Source: Haloferax sp. Q22
GTDB taxonomy: Archaea; Halobacteriota; Halobacteria; Halobacteriales; Haloferacaceae
Direction: 5' to 3'
Length of the DNA stretch: 64,000 bases
Assembly (NCBI RefSeq): GCF_001482285.1
Contig: NZ_LOEP01000029.1
Location: forward strand, 1-64,000
Positions within the stretch are counted from its first letter, which is position 1; each line of letters starts with the position of its first letter. Of this stretch, positions 50,204 through 60,296 are shown in pieces. Position numbers and translations under genes: made by a program. The notes below the pieces were generated by a model. That model searched no databases. It was not told the DNA's origin and was given only the letters and a program-made list of their open reading frames with translations.

Positions 50204-51661
50204 TTAGCTTCCGTTTCCGCTCTCGCCGCCCTCCACGCCCATCGCACGGAAGAGCTTGCGCTTTACCGCTTCCTCGGTGAGTTGGAGGAGCGTGTCGCGG
50301 TTGTCGTCGTTGGACTCGATGCCCGTGAAGATGCCGAGCGGAATCTCGACGGACCCCTGCGTGGAGTGGCCACCGGCCTCGCCGATGCCGGTGAAGGCGT
50401 CGCTCAGAATCTTCCCGATGTTCATGCGGATGTCCTTCGACCGCGCCGCGAGGTAGATGGTGTCGTCGGCGATGCCGAAGACGGCGGTCGTGGTGATGCC
50501 CTCCAGGTTGAGGAGGTGTTGGGCCGCCTGCGTCAGCGCGTCGCGGTCGCGGATGAACCCCGCGTTCGAGACGAGGTGCGAGCCCTGCACGTCGCGGTTC
50601 TGGATGGCCTCGGCGAGCACGTCCAGCGTCTCGGGCGACATCGACGGCGACTCGACCTTTTCGAGCGTATCGTGGTCGGCGAAGGGGTAGAGGTACGCCG
50701 CGGCGGTCAGGTCCGCGGGCGTCGTATCGCGCTTGAAGTCGAGCGTCTCGGCGCGGATGCCGTAGAGGAGTGCCGTTGCCACCGCCTGCGACGGGCTGAG
50801 GTCGAACTCCTGGATGTACTTCGTGAGAATCGTCGAGGTCGAAGAGACGTTCGGCCGCACGTCGGTAAAGCGGGCGTCGATGCCGTCGTCAGGCTCGAAG
50901 TGGTCGATGAAGACCGTGATATCGGCGTCACCGAGGTCGGGCATTCCCGACTTCATGTGGTCGACGAGCGCGACCGCGCCGTACTCTTCGAGCGGCTTCG
51001 AGTCGGCCCGCGGGGTGAGTTCGATGCCGAGGATGTTCACGAACGCCCGGTTCTCCTGGTGGCCCATGTCGCCCGAATAGAGGATGTCGGCCTCGACGTC
51101 GTATTCGCGGGCGATGGCCTGTAAGGCGACCGCCGACGCGAGCGAGTCGGGGTCGGGGTTGTCGTGGGTGAGGATGGCCATCCCGTGGTCGGTGTCGCGC
51201 AGGAGGTCGGCCAGTTGGCGGGCCTTGTATTCGAGTTCGCCGGACTCGACGCTCCGGAGCGCCGAGTCGGCGATGACCTCGGAGGGGTTGATGACCACGT
51301 CGGCACCGAGTTTCGTCAGTTCGTCCTCGGAGACGGGGTCCGACGCGCGGACGACGATAAACTGGTCTTCGCCGCGGTCGCGGATGGTCGAGACGGCGGC
51401 CTTGTTGGCCTCGACGTCCGACGAGAGGATGAGAATCACGTCGCGGCCGGTGACGGCGTCGGCGAGTTCCGGGTCGGTGATATCCGTCGTCTGCGCGTTC
51501 AAGTCCTGGTCGCGCAGGGCTTCGACGCGGCTTTCGTCCTTGTCGAGGATGAGGACGTCTTTTCCCTCGTCTGTCAGTTCCTCGGCGACCGCGTGCCCGA
51601 CGCTCCCGCAGCCGAGTATCGCGTACGTAGACATCGAGGAAATGCTGACCCCTGCACTCAT
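50204..51661 (-). CDS. TrkA-N / DHH phosphoesterase fusion
   Basis: A 485-residue protein. Residues 10-130 form a Rossmann TrkA-N domain (YAILGCGSVGHAVAEEL, then VLILDKDESRVEAL). Residues 150-470 form a DHH-DHHA1 phosphoesterase: ILTHDNPDPDSLASA (DHH motif I as DNPDPD), VDHMKSG, FIDHFEPDDG and the GGHSTQGS motif of DHHA1. Such DHH proteins cleave c-di-AMP, nanoRNA or related phosphodiesters, and the NAD(H)-type domain suggests nucleotide control. ATG 51661 suits a TTAAG box about 31 bases upstream; ATG 51634 is possible. Confidence 0.86.
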   Translation of the reverse strand: MSAGVSISSMSTYAILGCGSVGHAVAEELTDEGKDVLILDKDESRVEALRDQDLNAQTTDITDPELADAVTGRDVILILSSDVEANKAAVSTIRDRGEDQFIVVRASDPVSEDELTKLGADVVINPSEVIADSALRSVESGELEYKARQLADLLRDTDHGMAILTHDNPDPDSLASAVALQAIAREYDVEADILYSGDMGHQENRAFVNILGIELTPRADSKPLEEYGAVALVDHMKSGMPDLGDADITVFIDHFEPDDGIDARFTDVRPNVSSTSTILTKYIQEFDLSPSQAVATALLYGIRAETLDFKRDTTPADLTAAAYLYPFADHDTLEKVESPSMSPETLDVLAEAIQNRDVQGSHLVSNAGFIRDRDALTQAAQHLLNLEGITTTAVFGIADDTIYLAARSKDIRMNIGKILSDAFTGIGEAGGHSTQGSVEIPLGIFTGIESNDDNRDTLLQLTEEAVKRKLFRAMGVEGGESGNGS

Positions 51662-51793
51662 CGTTGCCCGCTACTCCGGTCGGCCGCCACTTAACACCCA
51701 CCGTTTGTTCGTTGTTTCGTGCGTGTGCGTCCCTGCCGTCGTCGTACAGAAAGGAAAGTCATTTTACCTACCGGCAGTTACGAGAGATTGCAA

Positions 51794-51867
51794 GGGCCGG
51801 TAGCTCAGTTAGGCAGAGCGTCTGACTCTTAATCAGACGGTCGCGTGTTCAAATCGCGTCCGGCCCA
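51794..51867 (+). tRNA. tRNA-Lys (CTT)
   Basis: A 74-base cloverleaf with acceptor strands GGGCCGG/CCGGCCC, D-arm TAGCTCAGTTAGGCAGAGC, anticodon stem TCTGA/TCAGA with loop CTCTTAA (anticodon CTT), and a T-arm with TTCAAAT. The discriminator is A and CCA is not encoded. Its last 21 bases recur with one change 139 bases downstream. Confidence 0.97.
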
Positions 51868-51920
51868 CTACCTTTCCGATGGAATCACAGTCCCCAGAGA
51901 GCGGCTGGGCTTTCAGTGTG

Positions 51921-52006
51921 TGCCCACGTTGACTGTGCGATTTGAACTAGGGAGCGAAGCGAACGAAGTGAGCGGAGAGAGTGGAGTTCAAATCTCGTCC
52001 GGCCCA
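51921..52006 (+). repeat. hairpin unit carrying a copy of the tRNA-Lys 3' end
   Basis: GTTCAAATCTCGTCCGGCCCA-type sequence at 51986-52006 copies the tRNA 3' end (51847-51867) at 20 of 21 positions. It is preceded by an inverted T-arm copy (GATTTGAACT near 51940-51949 against AGTTCAAATC at 51985-51994) that encloses the motif GCGAAGCGAACGAAGTGAGC. The layout is the same as after tRNA-Tyr. The surrounding DNA has no gene. Confidence 0.8.
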
Positions 52007-52123
52007 TTCCTTCATCGCAGACTCACACCGGCAGTCGGGACTCCGTCTCGGCCGTTCGTGTCGGACTGCCGACTCGCTCGTCACCTCCGGGTGTTTTATA
52101 CCCTGCTCCGAACGCTACCGAGT

Positions 52124-52354
52124 ATGAACCAGAGTGACAGGACCGAACTGGTCCTCGTCTTCATTACGCTTCTCGTCGCCGTCGTCTTCGGGCTGGCCAC
52201 GGGCGTCGGGGAGCACTTCGACCCCGACCGGTTCATCGCCGCGTTCACCCCGGATTTCGGAGTGCTGTTCGGGGCCGATGTCGTCGCGGGCGCGGTGCTC
52301 GTGGCGCTCTTCGGCGCCCTCGCGGTCGGCGCGAAGCTCCTGTTCGACTCCTGA
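52124..52354 (+). CDS. small membrane protein
   Basis: A 76-residue protein with two predicted membrane helices (LVLVFITLLVAVVFGLATG and ADVVAGAVLVALFGALAVGA) and a short polar loop containing HFDPDRF. No family is recognised. A TTTTATACC box at 52094-52102 lies about 27 bases before the ATG, which supports this start and a leaderless mRNA over the longer frame that runs into tRNA-Lys. Confidence 0.68.
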   Translation: MNQSDRTELVLVFITLLVAVVFGLATGVGEHFDPDRFIAAFTPDFGVLFGADVVAGAVLVALFGALAVGAKLLFDS

Positions 52355-52356
52355 TT

Positions 52357-52608
52357 TCACCGACCGAGCGCGACCCACGAGTTCCCGCGGCCGGGTGACG
52401 CCGCGAGTCGAAGGGGGAACTCCGACCCGCTCGTCGCCGAGGCGAGTCGCTCCCGCAGGTCAGAAGTCGCACACGCCACCACGGTGCGCAACTCTCCGGT
52501 CTCGACCACGCGGACGGTCATCGCCCCGTGGTCGTTCATCTCCCGCTCTACTCTGATGAGGCGCGTCTCAACACCTCTCGCCGCCATCGCTCCACCCACC
52601 AGTTCCAT
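52357..52608 (-). CDS. small conserved haloarchaeal protein, MNDH family (paralogue 2)
   Basis: An 83-residue paralogue of the protein at 8215-8493, sharing EMNDHGAMTV, a central ATSDLRERLAS-type helix and the ending NSWVALG. A CTTTATC box about 27 bases upstream fits a leaderless start at ATG 52608; a GTG at 52620 is in frame. Function is unknown. It converges with the small membrane protein gene (2-base gap). Confidence 0.7.
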   Translation of the reverse strand: MELVGGAMAARGVETRLIRVEREMNDHGAMTVRVVETGELRTVVACATSDLRERLASATSGSEFPLRLAASPGRGNSWVALGR

Positions 52609-52727
52609 AGTAGATGTCACTCACCGTGAAAGATAAAGCTAACCGCCGTTATCGAATGGGGCTTTAGGTCGCTCGCGGCGACGGCCGGTTCCGGAACTTC
52701 TTTTCGCCGGTTGGCCGCACACAGCCC

Positions 52728-54035
52728 ATGGACCGCACCCGTCTCAGATTCTGGACGCTGTATCTCACTCGGTTCGCCGGCGGTTTCGGGTTCATCACGC
52801 TCGTCACGCTCCTCCCGAAGTACATCAACGAACTCGACCCGGGTGCGGTCGTCGTCCCCGAACTCGCGCTCGGCGGACTCGCGCTCGGCGGCTTCTCCCT
52901 CTCTCGCGGCTTCGTCATCGGGATGTTCACCACCGGCTTCACGCTCGCCCAGACCGTCGCTGTCGTACCCTTGTCGTGGGCCGGCGACCGCTACGACAAA
53001 CGTCTCGTGCTCGCGGGGACGGTCGGTCTCGGCGCGGTCGTCTACGCCGCGTTCCCGCTCGTCGACTCCAGTCTCTCGTTTATCCTCGTGCGGGCCGCAC
53101 AAGGCGTCGCCGTCACCGGCGCGGGGCTGATGTCGCTCGCGCTCGTCGGCGAGCTCGCCCGCGAGGGGACGCGTGCGAACCACATCGGAAAGGCGAACGC
53201 CGCCCGCTTCGCGGCCTCAATCCTCGGGAGCATCAGCGCCGGTATCCTCTACGACCTGTTCGGCTTCACGCCCATCTTCATCGTCATCACGATTCTCCTC
53301 ACCATCGCCGTCGTCGCCATCTGGGTGTTTCTCCCCCCGGACGAGACTCGCGTCCACGGCTTTCCGTTCACGGACCTCGCGCTCAACGAGCGCATCCTGA
53401 CGATGGCGACGTTCCGCGTCCAGTACGCCGTCGCCGTCACCCTCGTCCGGACGTGGGTGCCTATCTACGCCGGGGTTTCCGCGGCCTCGGGTGGCCTCGA
53501 ATACGGCGGCATCGCCGTCGCCGCGACCGTCGTCGCTGAGAAGTTCACCAACATGCTCTGCCAGCCGTACACCGGGCGCATCTCGGATTCCTACGGTCGG
53601 GCGCGGTTCGTCTTCGTCGGCGGCGGGCTGTACGGCCTCATCGCGCTCGCCGTCCCCTTCTCGCCCGCGGTCGGCGAGGCGCTCGCGCTCCCCGCGGTGT
53701 TCCCCTTCCTCGGCCCGCTTTCGCCCGCCTTCCTCCCGCTTGTCGGCCTCGCGGGTCTGCTCGGCGTCGCCGACAGTCTCCGCGAACCGGCCAGTATGGC
53801 GCTGTTCGCCGACGAGGGTTCCGGCGGCGCGGGGGTCGCCAGTAGCTTCGGTATCCGAGAACTCCTCTGGCGGCCCGGCAGCGTCGTCGCGCCCCTCCTC
53901 GGCGGCTACCTCATGGCCGAAGTCGGCATGGAGTGGGTGTTCTTCGTCGGCGGCGCGTCGGCCATCACCGGCGTCCTCGCCTTCCTCGCGGCCCTGACGT
54001 GGTCCCACGGGACCGACGCGCTCACGACGTGGTAG
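52728..54035 (+). CDS. MFS transporter
   Basis: Major facilitator permease of 435 residues with 12 predicted helices. The loop 2-3 motif appears as SWAGDRYDKRLVLAGT, and its second-half counterpart as QPYTGRISDSYGRARFVFVGG. The substrate is unknown; drug or sugar efflux-type permeases are the nearest group. Both ends are well defined by neighbours. Confidence 0.85.
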   Translation: MDRTRLRFWTLYLTRFAGGFGFITLVTLLPKYINELDPGAVVVPELALGGLALGGFSLSRGFVIGMFTTGFTLAQTVAVVPLSWAGDRYDKRLVLAGTVGLGAVVYAAFPLVDSSLSFILVRAAQGVAVTGAGLMSLALVGELAREGTRANHIGKANAARFAASILGSISAGILYDLFGFTPIFIVITILLTIAVVAIWVFLPPDETRVHGFPFTDLALNERILTMATFRVQYAVAVTLVRTWVPIYAGVSAASGGLEYGGIAVAATVVAEKFTNMLCQPYTGRISDSYGRARFVFVGGGLYGLIALAVPFSPAVGEALALPAVFPFLGPLSPAFLPLVGLAGLLGVADSLREPASMALFADEGSGGAGVASSFGIRELLWRPGSVVAPLLGGYLMAEVGMEWVFFVGGASAITGVLAFLAALTWSHGTDALTTW

Positions 54036-54073
54036 GGCTTCGCGCTTACTCTCTCGCGGCCCCTCTTTCTCTC

Positions 54074-54571
54074 ATGCCCGACGACGCGCCGCCCGCGACG
54101 ACCCGCGACCGCCCGGTGACCGAACCGAGTTACGGCATCCCCGAATCGGAAGCGGGGCTCTTGGAGTGGCGCGTCGTCGAAACCGCGTTCGCCGACGACG
54201 AGGTGTTCTGGGTCACGACGACCCGGCCCGACGGCCGACCGCACGCCCGCCCGGTCTGGGGCGTCTGGGTCGACGGCGCGTTCTACTGCGGCGGCGGCGA
54301 GCGAACCAGATGGGTCAGGAACCTCGCGAGCGACCCGCGCCTCGCGGTCCACACCGAAAGCGGGACCGACGTGGTCATCCTCGAAGGCGTCGCCGAGCGA
54401 CTGGACGAGGGAACCGCCGACGAGGCCACCCTCGCTCGCATCGACGACGCCTACGAGGCGAAGTACGGGATTCGACACGGGACGCCGGTGTTTCGGATTC
54501 GACCCGAGCGCGTGCTGGCGTGGTCCGGCTTTCCGGCCGACGCGACGCGGTGGCGGTTCGGTTCGGCCTGA
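54074..54571 (+). CDS. pyridoxamine 5'-phosphate oxidase-fold protein
   Basis: A 165-residue split-barrel flavin/heme-binding-type protein. The core runs from VFWVTTTRPDGRPHARPVWGVWVDGAFY through TRWVRNLASDPRLAVHTESG to a C-terminal helix region. It matches the general PNPOx-like family rather than true PdxH. The cofactor (FMN or F420) is unknown. ATG 54074 follows the MFS stop by 38 bases; longer in-frame extensions overlap the MFS gene. Confidence 0.82.
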   Translation: MPDDAPPATTRDRPVTEPSYGIPESEAGLLEWRVVETAFADDEVFWVTTTRPDGRPHARPVWGVWVDGAFYCGGGERTRWVRNLASDPRLAVHTESGTDVVILEGVAERLDEGTADEATLARIDDAYEAKYGIRHGTPVFRIRPERVLAWSGFPADATRWRFGSA

Positions 54572-54761
54572 GCGCCGCCCCGTTTCTGTTTCGCCCCTCC
54601 CAGTGACTCACTCGACTGTCTTCCTTTTCGAATCGCACGACTCGGTCCTCGCGGAACGGCATTTCGTATCGCAGTATCTGATTTACGACGACGAGTGGCT
54701 GGTTCTGCTCTCCGAACCGGTGGCCACAAATTATTGGCCTTCGGCGGCCGAACGACGCTTC

Positions 54762-55034
54762 ATGTCGCTTCGGAGCACCGTCGCTGACAACCTCGGCTAC
54801 GCGCTCGTCGGCGGTCCTTCGATCGCGTTTCTCGCGTTCGCCGTTTCGGGGTACGCGTACGGCCTCGGCGTCGGTCTCGTGGTCGCCGCAGTCGTCTACA
54901 CCGCTGGGTGGGCGTTGGCCCTTCGGCAGTCGAACGGGGAGCGCGAACCGGACGCGTCTCCCGGCGCAGACGAGGACGACGCGCGCACGTTGCGAGAGGA
55001 GGCGCGGAAGGCAGAATATCACGGGGACCTCTGA
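54762..55034 (+). CDS. small membrane protein
   Basis: A 90-residue protein with two predicted membrane helices (about 15-35 and 38-58, GPSIAFLAFAVSGYAYGLG and VGLVVAAVVYTAGWALAL) and an acidic C-terminal tail. No family is recognised. An AAATTATT box at 54728-54735 lies about 30 bases before ATG 54762, which supports this start over the longer frame from 54603. Confidence 0.6.
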   Translation: MSLRSTVADNLGYALVGGPSIAFLAFAVSGYAYGLGVGLVVAAVVYTAGWALALRQSNGEREPDASPGADEDDARTLREEARKAEYHGDL

Positions 55035-55150
55035 TAGCCCCGTTTCCGGTCTCCCGAGTCGTCGTGCCAGCGGCGGCGTCACCTCCCGACCGTTCTCATT
55101 CTCCGACACGCGGGCCTAGGGTCATTATCCTGTCACTCGTATCACACGGT

Positions 55151-56590
55151 ATGGACCACCTCGAAACCCCGGCGGTACACCGGTTGCTCACCTCGCCTGC
55201 CGGCCGATTGTTGACCTCGCGCCCGTTCGAGGCGTTCAAAACCCGCTCGCTTCCCCGCGAGTTCGGTGTCGTCCGCGCTCGCGCCGCGGCTGACGTGGCG
55301 CTCTCAGAGGGTCCGGAAGCGTACCTCCGAGAGGTCGGCGCGCCGCCTGCGCCACACCTCCACGACCGAATTGAACGCGCCCTCGCGCAGTACGCCCGCC
55401 TCCGCGGCGCGTACGACGAAACGATGGAGCGCTGGGACAGCGTCTTCTGGGGCGACGCCGAGTCGACGCCGGACGAGCGCGTCGCCGTCGAGCGCGAGCG
55501 CCGCGAGGTGTCGGAACGGCGGGCCAAACCGACCGACATCTTCGGCTTCCTCCCGAAGGAACACCTCGTGCCGCCGGTGAAGTTCGAGATACCCTCTCCC
55601 GAGGACGCGCGGACCCGCTGGCACCACGAACTCGCCGAACCGGAGCGACTGTACGGCTTCGCCGAGTCCAGCGCGGCCGAGGAGTTCCCCCGGGTCGAGC
55701 GCTCCGCGACCGTCCGCGGGCCGGGAACCGTCGAGTACCTGCTCCGCTTCCGGTCGCCCTCGCCGCATCTCAGCGACCGGGCGACTGCGCGGGTGTACGA
55801 ACCCGTCGACGCTGCCGACGACCTGCCGACGCTCGTCTTCCACTCCGGGTGGGGGATGTTCGACGACCAACTCACCTACTGGCCCGAAGAGGAGTACGTC
55901 GCCCGCGCGCTCGCCCCCGAGGGCTATCGGGTCATCCTCCCCGACGCGCCGTGGCACGGCCGTCGCGAGCTACTCGGTCGGTACAGCGGCGAACCCTACA
56001 TCGCCCGCGCGCCCGTCGGCCTGTTCACGCTCTACTCGGCGGCCGCGCTGGAGACCGCCGTCCTCATCGACTGGGCGCGGACCGAGGGCGCGCCTGTCGT
56101 CGGGGTCGGCGGCGTCAGCCTCGGGGGCGCCATCGCGCTCCACGTCGGCGGGCGGTGCGGCGACTGGCCGGAGTCCATGCGCCCCGACCTGCTGTTCCCC
56201 GTGGGGATGCCCGGCGCAATCGACCAGACGCTCCTCTCGGGGGGACTCACGAGACTGCTCGACATCGACGACGCGCTCGACGCGGCCGGCTGGACCGGCG
56301 AGGCGCTCCACGAGTTCGCACCGCTGTTGAACCCGCCGAAAGACCCGTGTCTCGCGCCCGAACGCGTCTTCCCGTTCGTCGGGACGCGCGACGAGATGGC
56401 TCCCGCGTCCACGGCCCGCGCGCTCCTCGACGAGTGGGGCGTTCCGCGGCCGAACCGCCGCGAGTGGGACTGCGGACATTTCGGCGTGCTCGCGAACCTC
56501 ATCAGAGACGAGTCGTTCCGAACGACGGTTCGGCGAGAGTTGGACGCGGCGGCACGGAACCGCCGAAACAGAGAATCAGTTACCGCCTGA
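55151..56590 (+). CDS. alpha/beta hydrolase
   Basis: A 479-residue protein. The C-terminal 280 residues form an alpha/beta-hydrolase fold with the nucleophile elbow GGVSLGGAIALH, a likely acid in the FPFVGTRDEM region and a histidine in WDCGHFGVL. The N-terminal 200 residues are helical and not recognised. It may be an esterase or lipase-like enzyme of unknown substrate. ATG 55151 is chosen because upstream sequence in the frame overlaps the small membrane protein gene. Confidence 0.78.
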   Translation: MDHLETPAVHRLLTSPAGRLLTSRPFEAFKTRSLPREFGVVRARAAADVALSEGPEAYLREVGAPPAPHLHDRIERALAQYARLRGAYDETMERWDSVFWGDAESTPDERVAVERERREVSERRAKPTDIFGFLPKEHLVPPVKFEIPSPEDARTRWHHELAEPERLYGFAESSAAEEFPRVERSATVRGPGTVEYLLRFRSPSPHLSDRATARVYEPVDAADDLPTLVFHSGWGMFDDQLTYWPEEEYVARALAPEGYRVILPDAPWHGRRELLGRYSGEPYIARAPVGLFTLYSAAALETAVLIDWARTEGAPVVGVGGVSLGGAIALHVGGRCGDWPESMRPDLLFPVGMPGAIDQTLLSGGLTRLLDIDDALDAAGWTGEALHEFAPLLNPPKDPCLAPERVFPFVGTRDEMAPASTARALLDEWGVPRPNRREWDCGHFGVLANLIRDESFRTTVRRELDAAARNRRNRESVTA

Positions 56591-56602
56591 CGGCCGGGGC
56601 CC

Positions 56603-58534
56603 TCACTCCTCGTCGGCGAGGAAGTCGGGTTCGGGGCGCTTTTCGTCGTATTCGCTCTGGAGGTGGTCGCGGAACGCCTCGACGCTCACGTCCTTCGCCT
56701 CTCGCTCCTTGCGGTCGCGGACGGAGATGGTTCCGTCTTCTTCCTCGTCGCCGCCGACGATGACCATGTACGGGACGCGGTCGGTCTGAGCCTCGCGAAT
56801 CTTCCGGCCGAGCGTCCACGAGCGGTCCTCGATGTCGACGCGGAAGTCGCCGAGTTCGTACTGGAGCTTCTTCGCGTACCCCATCTGGTCGTCCGAGATG
56901 GGCAGGATGCGGACCTGCTCGGGCGCGAGCCAGAACGGGAACTTGCCGTTGAAGTGCTCGATGAGGACCATGAAGAAGCGCTCGTAGCTGCCGTAGAGCG
57001 CGCGGTGAATCATCACCGGCTGGTGGTCCTCGTTGTCCTCGCCCGTGTAGGTGAGGTCGAAGCGGTCGGGCATGTTGAAGTCGAGTTGGACCGTCGGGCC
57101 GTCCCACTTGCGACCGAGGGCGTCCTTGAACGCGAAGTCGATTTTCGGCCCGTAGAACGCGCCGTCGCCGGCCTCGATGCCGTAGTCGATGCCGCTGTCG
57201 TCGAGCACCGCTCGGAGTTGCGTCTCCGCCTGCTCCCAGATTTCGTCGCTGCCGACGGACTTCTCGGGGCGCGTCGCGAGCGCGACTTCGGCGTCCAGCC
57301 CGAACGTGTCGAACACCGTCAGGATGTTGTCGATGATGAGGTTGATCTCGTCTTCGATCTGGTCGGGGCGGACGAACAGGTGGCCGTCGTCGATGGTAAA
57401 GGACCAGACACGCGAGAGGCCCGACAGCTCGCCGCGCTGTTCCTTCCGGTAGACCTTCCCGTCCTCGAAGTAGCGCACCGGCAGGTCGCGGTAGGACCAC
57501 GACTGCTGGTCGAAGATGGTCGCGTGACCGGGGCAGTTCATCGGCTTCAGGCCGTACTCCTCGTCGTTCACGTCGAGGAGGAACATGTCGTCCACGTAGT
57601 TCTCGTAGTGGCCCGACTTCTTCCACAGTTCCGTCCGGAACAGGTGGGGCGTCTCGACGGGGTCGTAGCCCGCGTCGAGGTTGAGCTGTTTCGCGTAGTC
57701 CGCGAGCTCGTCGAGGATGCGCTTGCCGTTGGGCTGGTACAGCGGCAGGCCCGGTCCCGTCGTCTCGTCGATGGCGAACAGGTTCAGCTCCTGTCCGAGC
57801 TTCCGGTGGTCGCGCTCCTTGGCCTCCTCGCGCATGTCGAGGAACTCTTCGAGGTCGGACTCGGACTCGAACGCCGTGCCGTACACCCGCGTCAGCGTGT
57901 CGTTTTCCTCGTCGCCGCGCCAGTAGGCCGCGGAGATGTTCAGGAGCTTGACCGCGCCGATTTCGCCCGTCGATTCGACGTGCGGGCCCTTACAGAGGTC
58001 CTCGAACTCGCCCTGCTGGTAGAACGAGAGCTCGTCGTCGCCGGCGGCCTCGTCTTCGAGGATGTCGCGCTTGTAGGGGTTGTCGGCGTACTTTTCGAGG
58101 GCCTCTTCGCGGTCGACGAGGACGCGCTCGATGTCGAGGTCCTCCTCGATGATGTCGCGCATCTCGTCTTCGATGGCTTCGAGGTCCTCCTGTTCGAGGT
58201 CGACGCTCGTCACGTCGTAGTAGAAGCCGTCGTCCGTCCACGGGCCGATGGTTAGCTTGGCCTCGGGGTGGAGCCGCTGGAGGGCCTGCGCGAAGACGTG
58301 GGCCGCCGAGTGACGGAGCACGTCCAGATACTCGTCGGACTGGTCGGTGACGATGACGAGGTCCGCGCCGTCGTGGAGCGGCGTCTCCTTGTCCACGAGC
58401 TCGCCATCGACGACGCCGGCGACGGTGTCCTTGCCGAGGCCGGGGCCAATTGCGAACGCGGCGTCTCGCACCGTCGCACCCTCCTCGACGGAGAGTTCCG
58501 TCCCGTCGGGGAGGATGACAGCGATATCACTCAT
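56603..58534 (-). CDS. thrS: threonyl-tRNA synthetase
   Basis: Class II synthetase of 643 residues. An N-terminal TGS domain (1-60) is followed by a second, [21 protein letters not shown] editing domain, the catalytic core with zinc-site [10 protein letters not shown] and motif 2 ([14 protein letters not shown]), motif 3 and an anticodon-binding domain with [14 protein letters not shown] sequence. The HxxxH editing domain is the bacterial type, not the archaeal D-aminoacyl-deacylase-like one, as in other haloarchaea. ATG 58534 begins the TGS domain. Confidence 0.96.
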   Translation of the reverse strand: MSDIAVILPDGTELSVEEGATVRDAAFAIGPGLGKDTVAGVVDGELVDKETPLHDGADLVIVTDQSDEYLDVLRHSAAHVFAQALQRLHPEAKLTIGPWTDDGFYYDVTSVDLEQEDLEAIEDEMRDIIEEDLDIERVLVDREEALEKYADNPYKRDILEDEAAGDDELSFYQQGEFEDLCKGPHVESTGEIGAVKLLNISAAYWRGDEENDTLTRVYGTAFESESDLEEFLDMREEAKERDHRKLGQELNLFAIDETTGPGLPLYQPNGKRILDELADYAKQLNLDAGYDPVETPHLFRTELWKKSGHYENYVDDMFLLDVNDEEYGLKPMNCPGHATIFDQQSWSYRDLPVRYFEDGKVYRKEQRGELSGLSRVWSFTIDDGHLFVRPDQIEDEINLIIDNILTVFDTFGLDAEVALATRPEKSVGSDEIWEQAETQLRAVLDDSGIDYGIEAGDGAFYGPKIDFAFKDALGRKWDGPTVQLDFNMPDRFDLTYTGEDNEDHQPVMIHRALYGSYERFFMVLIEHFNGKFPFWLAPEQVRILPISDDQMGYAKKLQYELGDFRVDIEDRSWTLGRKIREAQTDRVPYMVIVGGDEEEDGTISVRDRKEREAKDVSVEAFRDHLQSEYDEKRPEPDFLADEE

Positions 58535-58739
58535 ACGCGCACGGAACGGACGGGGGAGAATAAGTGTTGTTGAGACGGGCGCGAGCAACGCCCGCTCGCG
58601 GCCGGTTTCGTGCGATTTGCTAGCACAACTGCGGCGGCGGGCGGCGTGAGTCGAACCCCGTCCCCACGCTCGGGGTCTCAGCGACGGCCCGCTGTTTCGA
58701 CCCAAAGTACCAATTGGGTCGCCCGCGGACCCTGTGGGT

Positions 58740-60230
58740 ATGCGACTTTCTCGACAGAGCGGGGTGTTCATGCACGTCACCTCGGTCCCGGGGCCCCACG
58801 GCATCGGCGACCTCGGCGACGGCGCGCGCGCCTTCGTGGACTTCCTCGCCGACGCCGAACAGTCGATGTGGCAGTTCTGCCCCCTCGGGCCGACCGAACC
58901 CGCCATGGCGAACTCGCCGTACCAATCGACCTCCTCGTTCGCGGGCAACCCGCTTCTCATCGACCTCACAGACCTCGTCGCGCGCGGCTGGCTCACCGAC
59001 GACGACCTCGAACCTGTTCCCGACTTCGACCCCCACGCGGTCGACTACGAGCGCGTCGGCGAGTACAAGCGCTCGCGGCTCCGCGCCGCCTTCGACCGCT
59101 TCGAGGCCGAGGCCACCGAGGACGACCGCGCCGCCTTCGACGCTTTCCGCGAGCGCGAGGCCGGCTGGCTCGACGACTACGCGCTGTTCGCCGCCCTGAA
59201 AGACGAGTTCCAACGGGCGTGGATAGACTGGCCGACCGAGTTGAAGACCCGCGACCCCGACGCGCTCGCCGACGCCCGCGAGGCGCGCGCCGACGAGATC
59301 CGCTACCGCGAGTTCGTCCAGTTCTGCTTCGACGAGCAGTGGCGCGCCCTCGCCGACTACGCCGACGAGAAGGGCGTCACCCTCGTCGGCGACCTTCCCA
59401 TCTACGTCGCGCTCGACAGCGCCGACGTGTGGGCCGCCCCGGAGGCGTTCGACCTCACCGAGTCGAACGAACCCGCCGTCGTCGCCGGCGTCCCGCCGAA
59501 CCCGGACGACTCCGGCCAGCGCTGGGGCAACCCGCTGTACGACTGGGAGACGCTCCGCGAGGACGACTACGGCTGGTGGCTCGACCGCCTCCGCCGCCTG
59601 TTCGACCTCGTGGACGTGACCCGCATCGACCACTTCAAGGGCTTCGACGAGTTCTGGGCCATCGACGCCGACTCCGACGACCCCGGCGACGGCGAGTGGC
59701 GCGACGCCCCCGGTCACGACTTCTTCGAGACGGTCGAGCGCGAACTGGGCGACCTCCCCTTCATCGTCGAGGACCTCGGCTTCCTCGACGCGTCGCTCGT
59801 CGACCTCCGCGACCGGTTCGCCTTCCCCGGCATGCGCGTTCCGCAGTACGCCGACTGGTGCCGCGAGGGCGACATGTACCAGCCGATGCACTACCCGGAG
59901 AACTCCGTCGCCTACACCTCGACCCACGACACCGACACGTTCGTCGGCTACTACCGCGACCTCGACGACCGCACCCGCGACTGCCTCCACTACAACATCG
60001 GCGCGGACGGCTCGGAGATTCACTGGTCTATCATCGACGCCGTCTGGAACTCCGCGTCCGTCATCGCGTTCACGACGACGCAGGACCTCCTCGGCCTCGG
60101 CTCCGACGCCCGCTTCAACACCCCCGGCACGCAGACCGGTAACTGGGAGTGGCGCGTCACCCGCGAGGGCCTCGACGACGGCGTCGCCGACCGCCTCGCG
60201 AACCTCACCGACCTCCACATCCGCAACTGA
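58740..60230 (+). CDS. malQ: 4-alpha-glucanotransferase (amylomaltase)
   Basis: GH77 enzyme of 496 residues that transfers alpha-1,4-glucan chains between maltodextrins. Recognisable segments are [21 protein letters not shown], the nucleophile region [14 protein letters not shown], the acid region [13 protein letters not shown] and [12 protein letters not shown]. The N-terminus [20 protein letters not shown] is typical. It works in glycogen/maltodextrin metabolism with the GH15 and GH13 enzymes encoded 38 kb away. ATG 58740 follows ACCAATTGGG. Confidence 0.94.
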   Translation: MRLSRQSGVFMHVTSVPGPHGIGDLGDGARAFVDFLADAEQSMWQFCPLGPTEPAMANSPYQSTSSFAGNPLLIDLTDLVARGWLTDDDLEPVPDFDPHAVDYERVGEYKRSRLRAAFDRFEAEATEDDRAAFDAFREREAGWLDDYALFAALKDEFQRAWIDWPTELKTRDPDALADAREARADEIRYREFVQFCFDEQWRALADYADEKGVTLVGDLPIYVALDSADVWAAPEAFDLTESNEPAVVAGVPPNPDDSGQRWGNPLYDWETLREDDYGWWLDRLRRLFDLVDVTRIDHFKGFDEFWAIDADSDDPGDGEWRDAPGHDFFETVERELGDLPFIVEDLGFLDASLVDLRDRFAFPGMRVPQYADWCREGDMYQPMHYPENSVAYTSTHDTDTFVGYYRDLDDRTRDCLHYNIGADGSEIHWSIIDAVWNSASVIAFTTTQDLLGLGSDARFNTPGTQTGNWEWRVTREGLDDGVADRLANLTDLHIRN

Positions 60231-60296
60231 GGCCGCCGCCGACCCTCGCCTCGGTTCGACTACACCTTTTTCAGTCGCCCACCCGACGGCAACGGT

